A program made the translations under genes and the position numbers. The notes beneath the pieces are model-generated. The model had not been told where the DNA came from. It did not search any database and was given only the letters and a program-made list of their open reading frames with translations. Positions 46,579 through 58,867 of a stretch of DNA of 64,000 nucleotides are shown in pieces. Within the stretch, counting starts at the first letter, position 1. Each line of letters opens with the position of its first letter. Source of the stretch: Annona cherimola (lineage: Eukaryota > Streptophyta > Magnoliopsida > Magnoliales > Annonaceae); assembly GCA_030490835.1 (NCBI GenBank), contig CM059975.1:36736133-36800132 (forward strand), read 5' to 3'.

Positions 46579-48779
46579 ATCTTAATAGATTTTTAAGTCA
46601 TAATTTTTAGCAACTAAATATGCTTTTCTTAACCCAAATTTAGGCTATTATCACATATTTAAAATCTATAATTTAGTTGCTTCCTAAACAGCAACATTTT
46701 CAAGCATATAGGGTACTCCTTTCGACCCGTTTCGACGTGTCCATATACTTGTCCTTAAAAATTAGATTTAGGGTAAATCTTTTCATGCCCTTTTGGGCAT
46801 TCAAAGTATCCTAATCCTAGGGTAATTTATTATTCATAACATTTATAAATTAATTATTTACAAATAGCAATGAAATTCATATGTAAGGTAACTGTTTTGG
46901 CCTCCATTTGGATGTGCCATACATGTACCATAAAAATTAGATTTAAGGTAAACTCATCCAAGCCATTTAGGTCGTCCAAAGGGTCCTTAATTAGGATATT
47001 TTACCCTACAATTCATTCATAAACCATTTAAGCACCTCTTTATATCATTTTTAACTCAAAAATGGAAAAATCGAGTATTAGATGAAACCCTAAGTTCCAT
47101 TTTTGCTAAAATATTAATAAATTATCAAATCAACATGTGTAATCCAAAAGAACATGAATTACATCCTAATCATCATGCTTTAATCATACAACAACCTGAT
47201 TTAGGGTTTTGAGAAATTCCAAGTTAGATTTCTTCTCAAAATTCAACCCTAACTTCCCTTTTCACTCCCTTGAACTCTTTATTTTACTTATACCTTTTAA
47301 AAATCATTCATACACATGTCAAGGCCTCATAACTTATCCTTTAAGAGTTCATTATGAAACATATTCATGACTCATAATTTGAGAGAGGAAATTTTGATTT
47401 AAATGATTCAAAATCTAAGTTTCACTTACTTGAATTGAATTCGACTCCAATCCAACTTCCTTACCTTGGTTCCTTCTCTCTTTCTTTCCTTTTTTACTTG
47501 TCTTTTTCTCCTATTTTCTCCTTCTTCCCTTGCTGGTTTGGACTTGCAAAGGGCTGCTCTCAGACTTAGAAAATTTTGAGAATTTCTCTCCCCTTCTCAT
47601 ATGGATGTCCCATGTGATAAGGTCCATTTTTATAATTTTTAACCAGCCGATGGGACCCACTTTGCCACATGCCGTGAGGGTAATTTAAATCTAACTCATC
47701 CCTTGATGACATGGTAATTTTATAACTAAGTAAAATATGCATTTTTCATTTATCAAAAATCATCAAAATCCATGCATTGGTGGAATGCATTACCATCCAC
47801 TAGGGGCATCTCCCATTAGGCATACTTTTTGACATTTTTATGGCTCAATTTCCACAATTTAAGTGTCTCAGTAGTTTTCCTAGGTCTTAGCTACTTAGAT
47901 ATGCATTTTAGGATTTTTAAAAATCCAAATATCAAGCTTTATCCACCCCTTGGGCGTCCTTTGGTGTGACACCACACTTATGCTCCATTTGAGCTAAACT
48001 TAGGTATTTAAACCGATGTATTCAAACCCTTAATTTTCCATGGATTTGACCCTTAAACAATTCCCAAAAATTCAGCTCCATTCACCTCCATTTAACACCT
48101 TTCATAGCATTAAACCAACTCATTTAATTCACTTGCTTTAACATAAATGCTATGGTAGTCTAGGGCGCATAAAGTCAATGCTAGGAACCTTTTTCTAATT
48201 AAGTGTTTTTCCATGAAAATTAGCTTAATCTATTCCTTTCAAATCATAGATTTTATAATTTTATTTAGTCGTTTCAAATTTCATCTCAAACCAATTTTTT
48301 TATGTCAAGTTATGATCTTTTGAAAATAACCTTAGAGTGTGGCATTAAAATCAAATAATTATCATCTTAATCCTATCATTTTTTCCTTAATTCAATCCAC
48401 TCATAAGGTTAAGCCCAAAATCATGAGCTTACCTTTCAAATTTTATCTCATTTTGCCTTATAGGCGTCACGTTATGAATTTTCTACAATTTTCAACATAA
48501 TTCTATAATTTTTATTTTAATCTCTATTAATTAAATCATGAAAATTAAAATAAATATTCAAGCCACATTAGCATATTATAATTCTCATTAAGCCTCGTTA
48601 GTTATCTTGACTCATATTGGGCTATGGCAATTAATCCTAATCACCATTCTTAATTGCAAACCTTAATTGCAAAATTCATCAATTCATGGAAATAATCCAT
48701 AAATTAATCAATTCAAACATAAATCAAGATTACATCTTAAATGCACTTACATGAGTCCTAATTGGGTCTGGGTATTACA
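46579..48779 (-). mobile_element. 5' LTR remnant of the Tekay-like element
   Basis: Collinear with 42256-44438 of the 3' LTR, base for base with many scattered differences and small indels, e.g. 'catcttaacagatttttaag' against 'aatcttaatagatttttaag' at the break. Only the U3 end and leader survive; the other ~1.8 kb is deleted. Starts TGTAATACCCAGACCCAATT on the minus strand at 48779. Confidence 0.92.
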
Positions 48780-48784
48780 ACAAA

Positions 48785-49590
48785 GCACAATTTGTATCAC
48801 AAATCCAAATCAAGTTTAAATTCATACGAAATATACGTTAATATCATAGCATACATCAATGCATCACATACATGTGACTTCTCCAATCCATCCAACAAAG
48901 GTCTCAAATCCAATGGGGAGGTTTGGTATCTCGCCCTATAGTCCAACTCACTATACGTCCTAGTTGTAATCATTGCATCCTAGCATGAGTGACTAACCTT
49001 ACACAATACAGAAAAATCGAAAAACACCTTTATCAAATGGGAGTTGTCATTGATACTTTGCTGCAATCTCCACGTAGTCACAGTCATGCTGCACCATATT
49101 ATGTGAAAGACTTTGGCCTCAACCATTATGTTGAGGGCCGCTAGTTTTACAAATTGGTTTGCAATATACATCAACCAAATCACAAGGGCCAGAGGAACTA
49201 GGTCTGTTGCCGACCAAATCCACAATGGTCAGATAGGTAGGTCTAAATCATTGCTACCTATGCTATCACATCCTTATCTCTGGTTAGAATGTCCCAACGA
49301 TTGTCATCAATGGTCGACCAATAACCCTTCACAAATTCACAACTACAACCATTACTCATGAATATGTCAACATACCAAGCAATATGTACCAATGCCATAA
49401 TGCATAATGCTAGCATGAATAAAAGCAAAACTCGGCATCACAATAAATCATCATATTTGATAACATTTATTCACTTAAAAATTAGAAAATAATAGCATCC
49501 AAAACATTCATGCTTGTGACCATACGTTACAATGCACAATTAAAAAGAGAAGAAAAGAGCTCTACGTACCTTATATAAATTTCAAATCCA
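48785..49590 (-). mobile_element. Older LTR fragment disrupted by the Tekay-like element
   Basis: Sequence such as 'tggtatctcgccctatagtc', 'cattgcatcctagcatgagt' and 'ccaatggtc'-type phrases resembles Gypsy LTR sequence on the minus strand. It continues, across the Tekay-like insertion, from the fragment at 40085-40457. Boundaries are uncertain. Confidence 0.4.
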
Positions 49591-50324
49591 TTCTTGTACC
49601 GTATTTCACTATGTTGCTCAAATTATCAAATCGTGCAAATAACAATTTTATTTGATTGATGTTCTAAGTCAAATTAACTTTTCTGTTCATGACTATGTAA
49701 CTTAACTTTTATAATTTAGTTAGAATATGATTTCTTGTATAAATTATACCATTCCAAAATTATCATTTATAATAAATTTTATTAATTTTAGAATATTACT
49801 TTATCTAAGTCAATAAAATAATTAGTTTGAGTTAGAGCTCGTTTCACAGAATAATTGACTTACACATGTAGCTTGCGATTGTATTTTTTGTATTGTATGC
49901 AATCTTATTTTACAAATATTCAATTTTCATTACTAAATGTTATTCTTAAACTTTCAATTACTAATTATTTTATCTCTAAAAATTAATATGATCAGAGGTG
50001 AGCCCTCTCTTGATCACATTAATTTTTTAAAATTTATTTGTATCTAATTTAACTACAATATTCTTCAAATATTTTATGAAAATTTTTCTCATGAATTAAT
50101 TTAATAATAATATATTTTAACTAATCATATCAATTTATATAATTATTATTTTAGTTTAAATTTTTATTTTGATTATTCCTCAATTTGTGCTCATACTTGT
50201 TGAAATCAGATACACAAAGTACTTTGGATTTTTTATAATCCAATCAAAGATTTTAAGTCTGAAATTTTTACCATAAATCCAAAATTACATGAATTGACCA
50301 ATAAAATAATTTTAACATAAAATA
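49591..50324. other. Unassigned AT-rich DNA
   Basis: No recognisable gene or repeat. Confidence 0.35.
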
Positions 50325-51243
50325 CTAATTATTTATATTTGTTTATATATTTTTATTCTTTTGGACAGATGTATAAGTTTAAGGATGGTATAAACCACAT
50401 TAATTTTTAGCCATATTTACATCAATCAAAAACTTTAACTTTATTTTTGATAAGCGATATTTATAATATATTCTTTATCACATAAAAGTTTTAGCTTCAA
50501 TTTTATTTTATAAAAATTATGAAAATCAGTTAGTGCAGCTGATTTTGACAGTGACTCTACCTTGTTCTGCTTGATTTTCCAGTTTTTTTAATTTATAGGT
50601 TACGAAATATTTTAATTTCAAATTTTGGTTATTCATTAATGGTTATACAAAGAGTGCTAAAAAAGATTTTCATAATAAAAATAGTTTATTTACTATTTCT
50701 TTTATATTTTTTAATTTGGTTTCAGATCTGCTATATAGGTTATATAAGTTAACTTATAAACTATTATATTATTAACTTAAACTATTAATTACAGATCTGA
50801 TCATAAATATAACAAATATATAATGGAAAATAACTTATTTAGTCTTAATCCAAAGATTTAGATCATGAAATATATTTTAATTAAACTTTTAATGGTTTAT
50901 ATCAATTGGTAACAATTTTCATTGATAGAAAGATTATTTAGATAGAGTTACAAATTTCATGATCAAAATTTGGGGTAGAATTTTTTCCAAATTCGACCCC
51001 TTATCATGAACATGTTCAAGTACCAAACCTGCCCAACTCATAGATTAAAATCATCCCCCACCACATTTAGTAAATCTAATTTCTATGGAAAGAAGTTTCC
51101 TCCAAATCTGAAACTTTTTCCCCAAATTTAATGATCCAGATTGATATCTATCCTTGATCCCTTCTTAATTTAGGAAGGAAGACATAATATAGATAATAAC
51201 TGACTTAGATGATGATGTTTGAGATTATTTGATCAAAGCCTTA

Positions 51244-51280
<37 letters not shown>

Positions 51281-51860
51281 CCCTCATTCCATTGTTCTAT
51301 CTTCATCCTTCAACTTGAAGTGCTGTTTTATAGCAAACTTTTGTCTTAATTAATTAATTAGTACTTAATTTTGGCCACATAAAATGTTCTCCACCGATTA
51401 TTGACTTTGCGAATTCAATCGTCACTTAGCATCCCTTAATTAATGTTACTACAATATAATTTACAGATTTGTATTGATATATTTTGTTTCAAAAATTAAA
51501 ATAATTAATATATTAGAATAAAAATAAATCAAAATTTTGATCAAAGGAAGGTTCAAACCTTTGTATGGAATTTCAAGCCATTGGTTCTTGCCATTTCAAT
51601 AACATCAAATATATGAATGACGGCGGAATTAAATATTATATATTTAACCATTTCATTTTTCCTAAATTTTCCCTAGACACATCGTCGGTTAATTTGTTGT
51701 TTCTTTTTTAAAATATAATTATAATATAACACCCTTTTCTTTGTGGAGATGTTGAATACATATCTAATTTTTTGCGTAATTATATTTTATGTATTTCTTA
51801 TTTAAACATTTACTAAGTATTACAATAATATCTAAATTTAAAATAATCAGGGTTGCAAGT
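50325..51860 (+). repeat. ~1.6-kb direct repeat, copy 2 (partner 37440-39115)
   Basis: Collinear with 37440-39115. The (CT)n tract at 51246-51280 is about twice as long as in copy 1. Small deletions remove parts of copy 1, e.g. around 51365-51420. Homology ends near 51860 at 'ataatcagggtt'. Confidence 0.8.
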
Positions 51861-54690
51861 ACGACTCGACGAGACAGATAGAGGGGACAAAGAAAGAAAA
51901 ACAATAATTGAGATAACAAGGAAAGTCTAAAATGGAGAAGGAAAGACGAGGAAGGAGAGAGGAAAGATTTAGATAGGAGGATGATCGAAGATGAAGAGAA
52001 AGAGAGAGAAAATGGGGTAACTTCTATGAAACATCTCTTTTTTGGAACCTCTTTTTTTTTTAACATCTGGATAGTTCATGAAAAATCTAATCCACTTATT
52101 GTATTTAATATTATTTATATTATAAAAACTTTTTCATCCATTTAGTATCATGTATATGGGCTTCAGTTACAAACATCTAAAATCGATGCAATAAAACAAT
52201 TTAATGCTAAATATTAATTTTTAAGTAGCACTATCAATATTTAAATAATCTATAGTATCATTAATGTGTAGATAAATGATTCTATAAAATATTAGTATCT
52301 AAGCATCTTTCTTAATTTGCAAATTAATGTACCTATTTTGAGCAAATGTGACTAATGCATATATTGAATTAGATAAAACTTGATCTCCTAGCTAAGAAAA
52401 TGATATTTGATATAATTAATAAATTGGATTTTACATCAATTATCAACATTTAAAAGTTGAGATAATTTCATGGAATCACTTGCATGAGACTTGACTTTAT
52501 ATAAGTATTCCCTATATTTTATTGTTAAAATAAAAATAATCCATCTAACTTCTGACTATTGTTCTATCATTCATCATTACGAGGTTTTAGCACCATTTTG
52601 CTACTCTTGTCCAAAAATATCTAACTCATTGAATAGTTTTGTAAAATCCTGGTTATACTTTAAGTAATACTTATGATTTTTTAAAATGGTTGGAATGCTA
52701 TACTTTATTGATTCATTTAAAAAATTATAAATAATTATATTTTATAGTAAAGATTTTTTTAATCGTTGTCAAAAAATATTACATAATACCTATGATATTG
52801 TTGTCATGGCCTAACTTATTTTAGATTTGGTTACCCATGGCTTATTTTATGCAGCAAAAAAATTTATAACATATATGAGTTTGTGTTAATTCTCTCTATA
52901 CACAGCTAAAAGTTCACAACCTATAGTATAAATAGGAAGTAGGATTTTGCCACGTATAATATTGGATGCAACAACTATTTTGTCTACATCTATGGAAATG
53001 ATAGATATTATTATATGATGCCCAAATGAATTGTTTTGTATGTTTAAGTGTTTCAGGGAAAATTTTCGTTAAGGGAGAGGGGAGACAACACTCCCCTCGA
53101 ATTTTTGAACGTCGGAAGGCTGGAACGAAGCCAGCGTGTTATGGGGATATGCTTGGGCACTCAATCTTCATCATATATTATTAATATATAAAATTGATCA
53201 AATATATCTAAATGAATTAATTTACATACCCTGATCAAGAAAAAAGAACTTTCCAATCCTTTCTAAATGTAAACATAGATGATTGCATGGATTTTTTTGA
53301 AAACCCATGATTCCATACATCAGTCATTGACACAAACATCTAAATTCAAAAGAATGTATAGATACATGATAAGAAAGAAATAAAAAATATGTTGCTCCAA
53401 AATATCATTATCGGAGGATAACTCACATGTCGACACCTCTATTAACTATAAATAAAATAATAAAATATATTTATGAAATGATAGAAGCAATTATAAGTCT
53501 TCCTCCAGAAATGGCAACAGTTATGAGAATATTTTTTAAATTGTAAACAGATGCCTCGCTAAAAACCACACCCCTCCGCTCCTAGAAAAAACGAGGTGGA
53601 GTGGAAAAGAATGCGTCTATAAAGCTAAGAAATTGTCTTCATCGAAAAGGTAGTGATTTTTTCTACTGTTCTTTCTCTCATTTGATTTCAAAAAGTCTTA
53701 TTCTTTCCTTATGATTTCAAATAGTAAGTTTGTTTGCATTCTTCAAATTATACATGTAATATCTCAATGTCAAAAATTGAATCAACAGATATGATTAGAA
53801 GAAAAGTCATTCTACTTGGTGAAATTATGCCACCGAATAAAAATTTTAGCCCCTTTTAATATTATAGGCAACTACTTTTCCTTATAGATAATATTGTGTA
53901 TATATCAAGCCAATCTTATTTTATAAGCTGTGGATTTATTCAGTAAGTTCCTTTCCTGACCACTCATATTCAAGTGCAATACAAGTGACAGTAAAAATTA
54001 TTTTTAATTTTTAGTTTTTATAAATATACAACTTCACCTACATCTTTGTACTTGTGAAATTTTATAATTTTTAAAATGTATTAAGAATTTTATTTTGATT
54101 TTCAAATTTTATTTTGGCAATTAGATCTTGACGGGGATCCACAATCCCTCCATCACGCTTGGATAAGAACTAGCTGAGATGGGCCATTGTAGCTTACATT
54201 CAAATGAAAAATATCTTTATATAAGTATGATGTAATACATGACAGTGGAGTTCGCCACCATACATTTTTAAAAATTTCCATTTAACATATTATCTACACG
54301 ATGATGAGTTGCACCATTACAATTCTCTTTATATAAAACTTATTCTACGATAACCAAACTCTCTACAGGAAGCATAAACAGAAAATGAGAAGAAACTATT
54401 TCTTTCTCATCAATAGAGATTAACCGCATCCTCTTGACTCTAGGCGTTCCTACCTGTTAGGAGACTCCACAATTACTCTACAAAACCGTCTAAAAAAGAC
54501 GTTCGCATATTTTGTTATTTTTTCTTTTTTCTAAATTTTAAAACTAATTTAGTTGTTGTCTATTTTTCAAGAAAAATTTTTGATGAATAATATGATAGAT
54601 ATGAATAATTTTTTAATCATAGACGCTTCATATGTATATCATTTGATTTATTATTTAATTGTTGTTACTAACTTTTTTATATGATAAAGA
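51861..54690. other. Unassigned DNA upstream of the two-exon pseudogene
   Basis: No coding sequence recognised at 51861-53500. At 53615-53625 'cgtctataaagc' is TATA-like and is followed by a possible leader ending 'cgaaaaggtagtg' (53644-53656, donor-like). This could be promoter and 5' UTR exon of the gene at 54693, with a ~1-kb intron; this is inference only. 53075-53160 is a GC-richer patch with no known identity. Confidence 0.3.
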
Positions 54691-54692
54691 TT

Positions 54693-55292
54693 ATGGATAA
54701 CCAGGATTATCAACATGGTCAGCATTTTCCAGAGTATATACGTGCCATTGCCCGTGGAGAACAATTTATGTTTGTTTATCGAAGACGATTTCCTCCAACA
54801 TGTTCTGGAGATTTAAACTTAGACACAGAGGCATTTCATCAGTGAGTTATTCAAGAACGTCTGACTCCATTCGCCTGAAATTTGTTGTCAGCCAACCAAG
54901 GAGGACTTAATTTTGCAATCGGTGTGGCTATTCGGCGTTGTCTAGATATCACTGATTCTCGACTTTTTCATATACCACAGAATCGTTATCGATTAGATTC
55001 CAGATGGTTTAGTTCACTCTCAAATATAATGCGAGCACATTTACGAATTTACATGGAGCATCAGGTTGAGCTAGACATTTGGTTTTTTCAGTTTTCACAT
55101 ACCATGACCCCGAGCTTATTGATAACTGATATATATGTGAGTATTTTTTGTTGAATTTATATTGTCATTTGTCATTGTTATTCTCATTATGATTATCATA
55201 TAATTAATTTTTTACAGAATCCGGCGCTTCCACCTGTGAACTTTAACTTGGCCAATTTACCTCAACCTGCTCAAGATCCTCCGCAGCTCTAA
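54693..55292 (+). pseudogene. Decayed two-exon gene of unrecognised family
   Basis: Exon 1 runs from ATG at 54693 to 55136, exactly 148 codons in one frame with two TGA stops, at codons 51 and 63. It starts MDNQDYQHGQHFPEYIRAIA and contains an Arg/Phe/Leu-rich region with RRCLDITDSRLF and MRAHLRIYMEHQVELDIWFF. A canonical intron follows (GTGAGT at 55137, TTTTTTACAG ending 55217). Exon 2 continues in phase 0 with a Pro-rich tail NPALPPVNFNLANLPQPAQD and stops at 55292; Pro/Ala/Gln-like codons continue past that stop. No signal peptide, membrane segment or known domain is visible. I do not recognise the family: host gene, transposon accessory protein or old viral insertion all remain possible. 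Athila-like pol starts ~0.8 kb downstream but nothing links the two. Confidence 0.6.
55137..55217 (+). other. Intron of the unknown two-exon gene
   Basis: 81 bp, AT/T-rich, GTGAGT donor and TTTTTTACAG acceptor, phase 0. Its length is normal for a short plant intron. Confidence 0.55.
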
Positions 55293-56079
55293 GCTCCAGC
55301 CCAACCTCCTCCATAGCTCTTGATATTCTTTTCTGTAGTGTCTTAGTTCTTTGCTGATCATGGTTGTAAGTTGGGTTGATTTTATTTCACCATGTGTGGG
55401 ATTCTTATGGTCAACATACTCTATTAAAGTGATAAGTAAACAAGTAGGTGTAGGAGTTTAAGAGTGCAGCCAGATTGTAAAAGGATTATATCTACTGTGT
55501 TTATTTGTGTATAGGTTTTATGTAGATATATTTGTCATCTGAGTTGCTTTTTTTATATCTTTAGATTCTAAAGTTGATGAATGTGGATAGATGAGATGTG
55601 TTTGTTGTGTTTTCATGTTGTTGTCTTTTGGAATGGAGCATTGTAGCTGGTACGTGATTGAAAATAGAAGTTACATATGGCTAGTGTAAAAGTCATACAT
55701 TTTCAACAAGATTTGACTCAATAATTAATTCAATAAAAATCAAATAGTGAAAAAATCAACTCGTTTCCCTCTTTTTACCCCATGATTTTTTGTTTGCAAA
55801 CTCAAATCAAGTTCAACGAATCACACAGTTCAAAGAAGCTACAACTCATTCAATGGGTTTGAGTGATTGCTAACATTCTATTCTTTATTTGTTTCATTTC
55901 TCAGTTATTCATCTTTTGTAGTGTGCCATTTCATTTCTATTAATTTTTTTTAGTTTCATTCTACTATAGGCTGTGGACATCAGATGGTCATACATTTTCA
56001 TGTCGAGAGTATGGAGAGGGTGAGAGAGTTGTTTTTAAGTGGTTGCTCCTATACAAGCTCCATTGTAAGTTGGAGAGCT
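55293..56079. other. Unassigned; 3'-flank of the pseudogene
   Basis: Reads like plant 3' UTR/intergenic sequence. Nothing specific recognised until Athila-like protease sequence begins near 56080. Confidence 0.35.
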
Positions 56080-58725
56080 TACAATGCGTGTGCAGAATAA
56101 AAAGGTCACATTTAGCATATTCAAAGCAATGTAATTTTTGCATGATTCGGAGGAGTGTTTTATGGTCGATATGGTGGAATCAACTGTAGAGCTGAATTCC
56201 AAGTTACTTTGCACAAAGACTAAGCATCGTTGGTAGGAGAAGTGAATGAAGCAAATGAGGAATCAATTGAGATGGTACGTTATTTGCAGTAATCTCCAAC
56301 CTTTACACGCTATCCACAAAAGTTTGAATCGTTAGAGCTCAATCCAGATTCATTTAAATACTTAAAGACAAAAATTGCGGAGCTGCCTATGTTGGAGATG
56401 AAACCTCTGCCATCTCATCTAAGATATATATATTTGGAGGCAAAATCATCGCTCCCAGTTATCATTTCTGCGGCATTGGATTCTGTACAAGAAGAAAAAT
56501 TGCTTAGAGTGCTCAGAGATCACAAGAAGGATATCGGATGGACTATCACAGCTATCACGAAAATTAACCCATCTTTCTGTATGCACAGAATTCCGTTAGA
56601 AGAGAATTCAAAGCCATTCATTGAAGCTTAGAGAAGATTGAATCTTATCATGAAGGAGGTAGTAAAAAAGGAGAATATCAAATGGCTTGATGCAAACGTT
56701 ATCTATCCTGTCTCCAACAGTTCTTAGGTTAACCTGGTGTAATGTTCCCAAAAAAGTGGAATGATGGTAGTATCCAATGAGAATAATGAATTGATCCAAA
56801 CTTGGATAGCTACGGGTTAGAGAGTATGTTTGGACTACCAGAAGTTGAATAAAGCTATTAGAAAGTATCACTTCGTACTCCCATTTATTGATCAAATGCT
56901 AGATAGGTTGGCAGGTCGAGAATTCTATTACTTTCTAGACGGTTATTCTAGCTACCACCAAATTATGATAACACCTAAAGAGGAGAAGACTACCTTTACA
57001 TGTCCATATAGAACATTCGCATTTAGGCAAATGTCATTTGGGAATGCAAATGTCATTTGGCTTATGTAACGCGCTTGTCACATTCTAGCGTTGCATGATA
57101 GCCATTTTTATTGATATGATTGAGGACTTTCTAGAAATATTTATGGAAAACTTCTTTGCGTTCAAAAATTCATTTGACGACTATTTTGTCAATCTATAAA
57201 AAATGCCGCAACGTTGTGAAGAGACAAACCTGGTTCTCAACTGGAAAAAATGTCATTTCATGGTGTGAGAGGGTATAATATTCAAGCACTAAGTTTTCAA
57301 GTAGAGAATTGAAGCCGATAAAGCAAAAATCAAGGCGATTGAAAAGCTTCCTTCTCCGACATCAGTGAAAGACGTTTGCAGTTTTTTGGGACATGCAAGA
57401 TTCTATAAAAGATTTATAAAAGATTTCTTAAGGATTGCTAGGCTGCTATGCACTCTATTAGAGAAGGATGCACCATTCGACTTTGATATGACATGTATGC
57501 AATTGTTTTAAGAGTTAAAAAGGAGAAGATCTGCCTATCATTTCTCCTGATTGGGGTCTTCCTTTTGAATTATTGTGTGATGCTAGTGACTTTGCACTTA
57601 GGGCAGTCTTGGGACAAAGAAAAATAAGGTCTTTTATTATATTTATTATGCAAGCAAGACCTTAAATAAGGCACAACTAAATTACACCACTACAAAGAAA
57701 GAGTTATTGGTAGTGGTGTTTGCCTTTAACAAATTTAGAGCATATTTGGTTGGATCAGGGTGATTTTTTTACGGATCATTCAGCAATTAAATACCTGATT
57801 TAAAAGAAAGATGCGAAACCCCACTTAATTCGGTGGGTCTTATTGCTTCAAGAATTCGACTTTGAAATTAAGGACAGAAAAGGAGTGAAAAATTAGGTAG
57901 TTGATCACTTATCTCACCTGGAGAGCAGCCAACATTTCCCAGATATGGATCAAATTAGAGAGTTGTTCCCAATGAGCAGCTATTTTCAATTTCTCAAGGC
58001 AATCCACCCTGGTATGTAAACTATGTGAATTATATAGTTAGTGGTATATTGCCTCCAGAGTTGAATTCTTGACAAAGGAAGAAATTTCTTCACGATGTCA
58101 AGTTCTATTTCTGGGATGAACCATACTTGTTCAAACAATGCCTAGACCAGTTATACATGAGTTGCATTCTGAAATGTGAGGTAGAGCAAATATTGCAAAG
58201 CTGCCATTTGTCACCATATGGGCATCACTTCTAGGGAGATGAAACTGTTGTAAAAGTATTTCAGTCTAGGTTCTATTGGCCTTCTTTATTCAAAGATGCT
58301 CATTTATTTGTCAATAGGTGCGACCAATGCCAGCGTATAGGGAATATTACGAAAAGGCATGAAATGCCGGAAGTTAAGCTCTTTAATATTTGGGGCATTG
58401 ACTTCATGGGACCCTTCATTCCTTCTTTTGACAATCAATATATCCTAGCTGCAATGGATTATGTGTCAATATGGGTTGAAGCAATAACTACTCCAGCAGG
58501 TGATGCCAAAACATTTCTTAAGTTTTCCAAGAAAAATATATTCACTAGTTTCGGCATATCAAGGTTGATAATTAGTGATGAGGTTCATATTTCTGCAATT
58601 GGCAATTCCTAGCTGTATTAACCAAATATCGAATATGTCATCAGGTCACCATAGAATACCATCCTCAAAACAAGGCTTCAATTCGTATTCAAGGACATTG
58701 GCGCCTAGGTGCCACTTCAATGCCG
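56080..58725 (+). pseudogene. Athila-like Gypsy pol polyprotein, decayed (element 1)
   Basis: Order protease, RT, RNase H, integrase. Protease region begins MRVQNKKVTFSIFKAM. The pre-RT segment (56389-56631) has LPSHLRYIYLEAKSSLPVII and FCMHRIPLEENSKPFIEA. RT has VCLDYQKLNKA-like and FLDGYSSYHQIMITPKEEKT motifs. At the active site the usual FMDDF reads FMENF, so both catalytic aspartates are replaced. A 19-bp-spaced direct repeat (57027-57041 and 57046-57060) creates a frameshift. RNase H spans about 57530-57960. Integrase has the zinc region and WGIDFMGPF (58394-58420), with a second Asp in ISDE, but sequence diverges before the third catalytic residue. Gag and LTRs are not seen. Athila/Tat assignment rests on the wording of these motifs. 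Confidence 0.88.
58364..58612 (+). pseudogene. Integrase catalytic-core fragment of element 1
   Basis: An 82-codon open piece. It begins just after the zinc-binding cysteines (CDQCQR at about 58321-58338), contains IWGIDFMGPF with the first catalytic Asp and later ISDE with the second, and loses frame before the glutamate. The following ~110 bp still match integrase (YHPQN at about 58660) in another frame, then run into 'ggcgcctaggtgcc'. Confidence 0.8.
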
Positions 58726-58867
58726 CAGAAGAAATCTCTAAAAATCCTCAAGTAGGCAAGCTTCCAGTGCGGCGCTGACTCCCACATGTGTGATTTTGAT
58801 CATGTGTTTCGTGCTAGGTTAAAGGAGAGTATAAATATAACACTTCGGGTTTCAAAAAGAGGAGGGT

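Larger units (their letters stand above)
40463..48779 (-). mobile_element. Tekay/Del-like Gypsy chromovirus, complete ends, internally deleted
   Basis: On the minus strand the element runs from TGTAATACCC at 48779 to ...GTGCCACA at 40463. Perfect 5-bp target duplication acaaa at 40458-40462 and 48780-48784. Internal coding region 44439-46578 keeps RT, RNase H, integrase zinc finger and chromodomain remnants. The 5' LTR has lost its 3' half together with primer site, gag and protease in one deletion ending near 46579, and the integrase core is also deleted. Intact relatives usually have several kb more. Stops and frameshifts make it immobile on its own. Confidence 0.92.
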
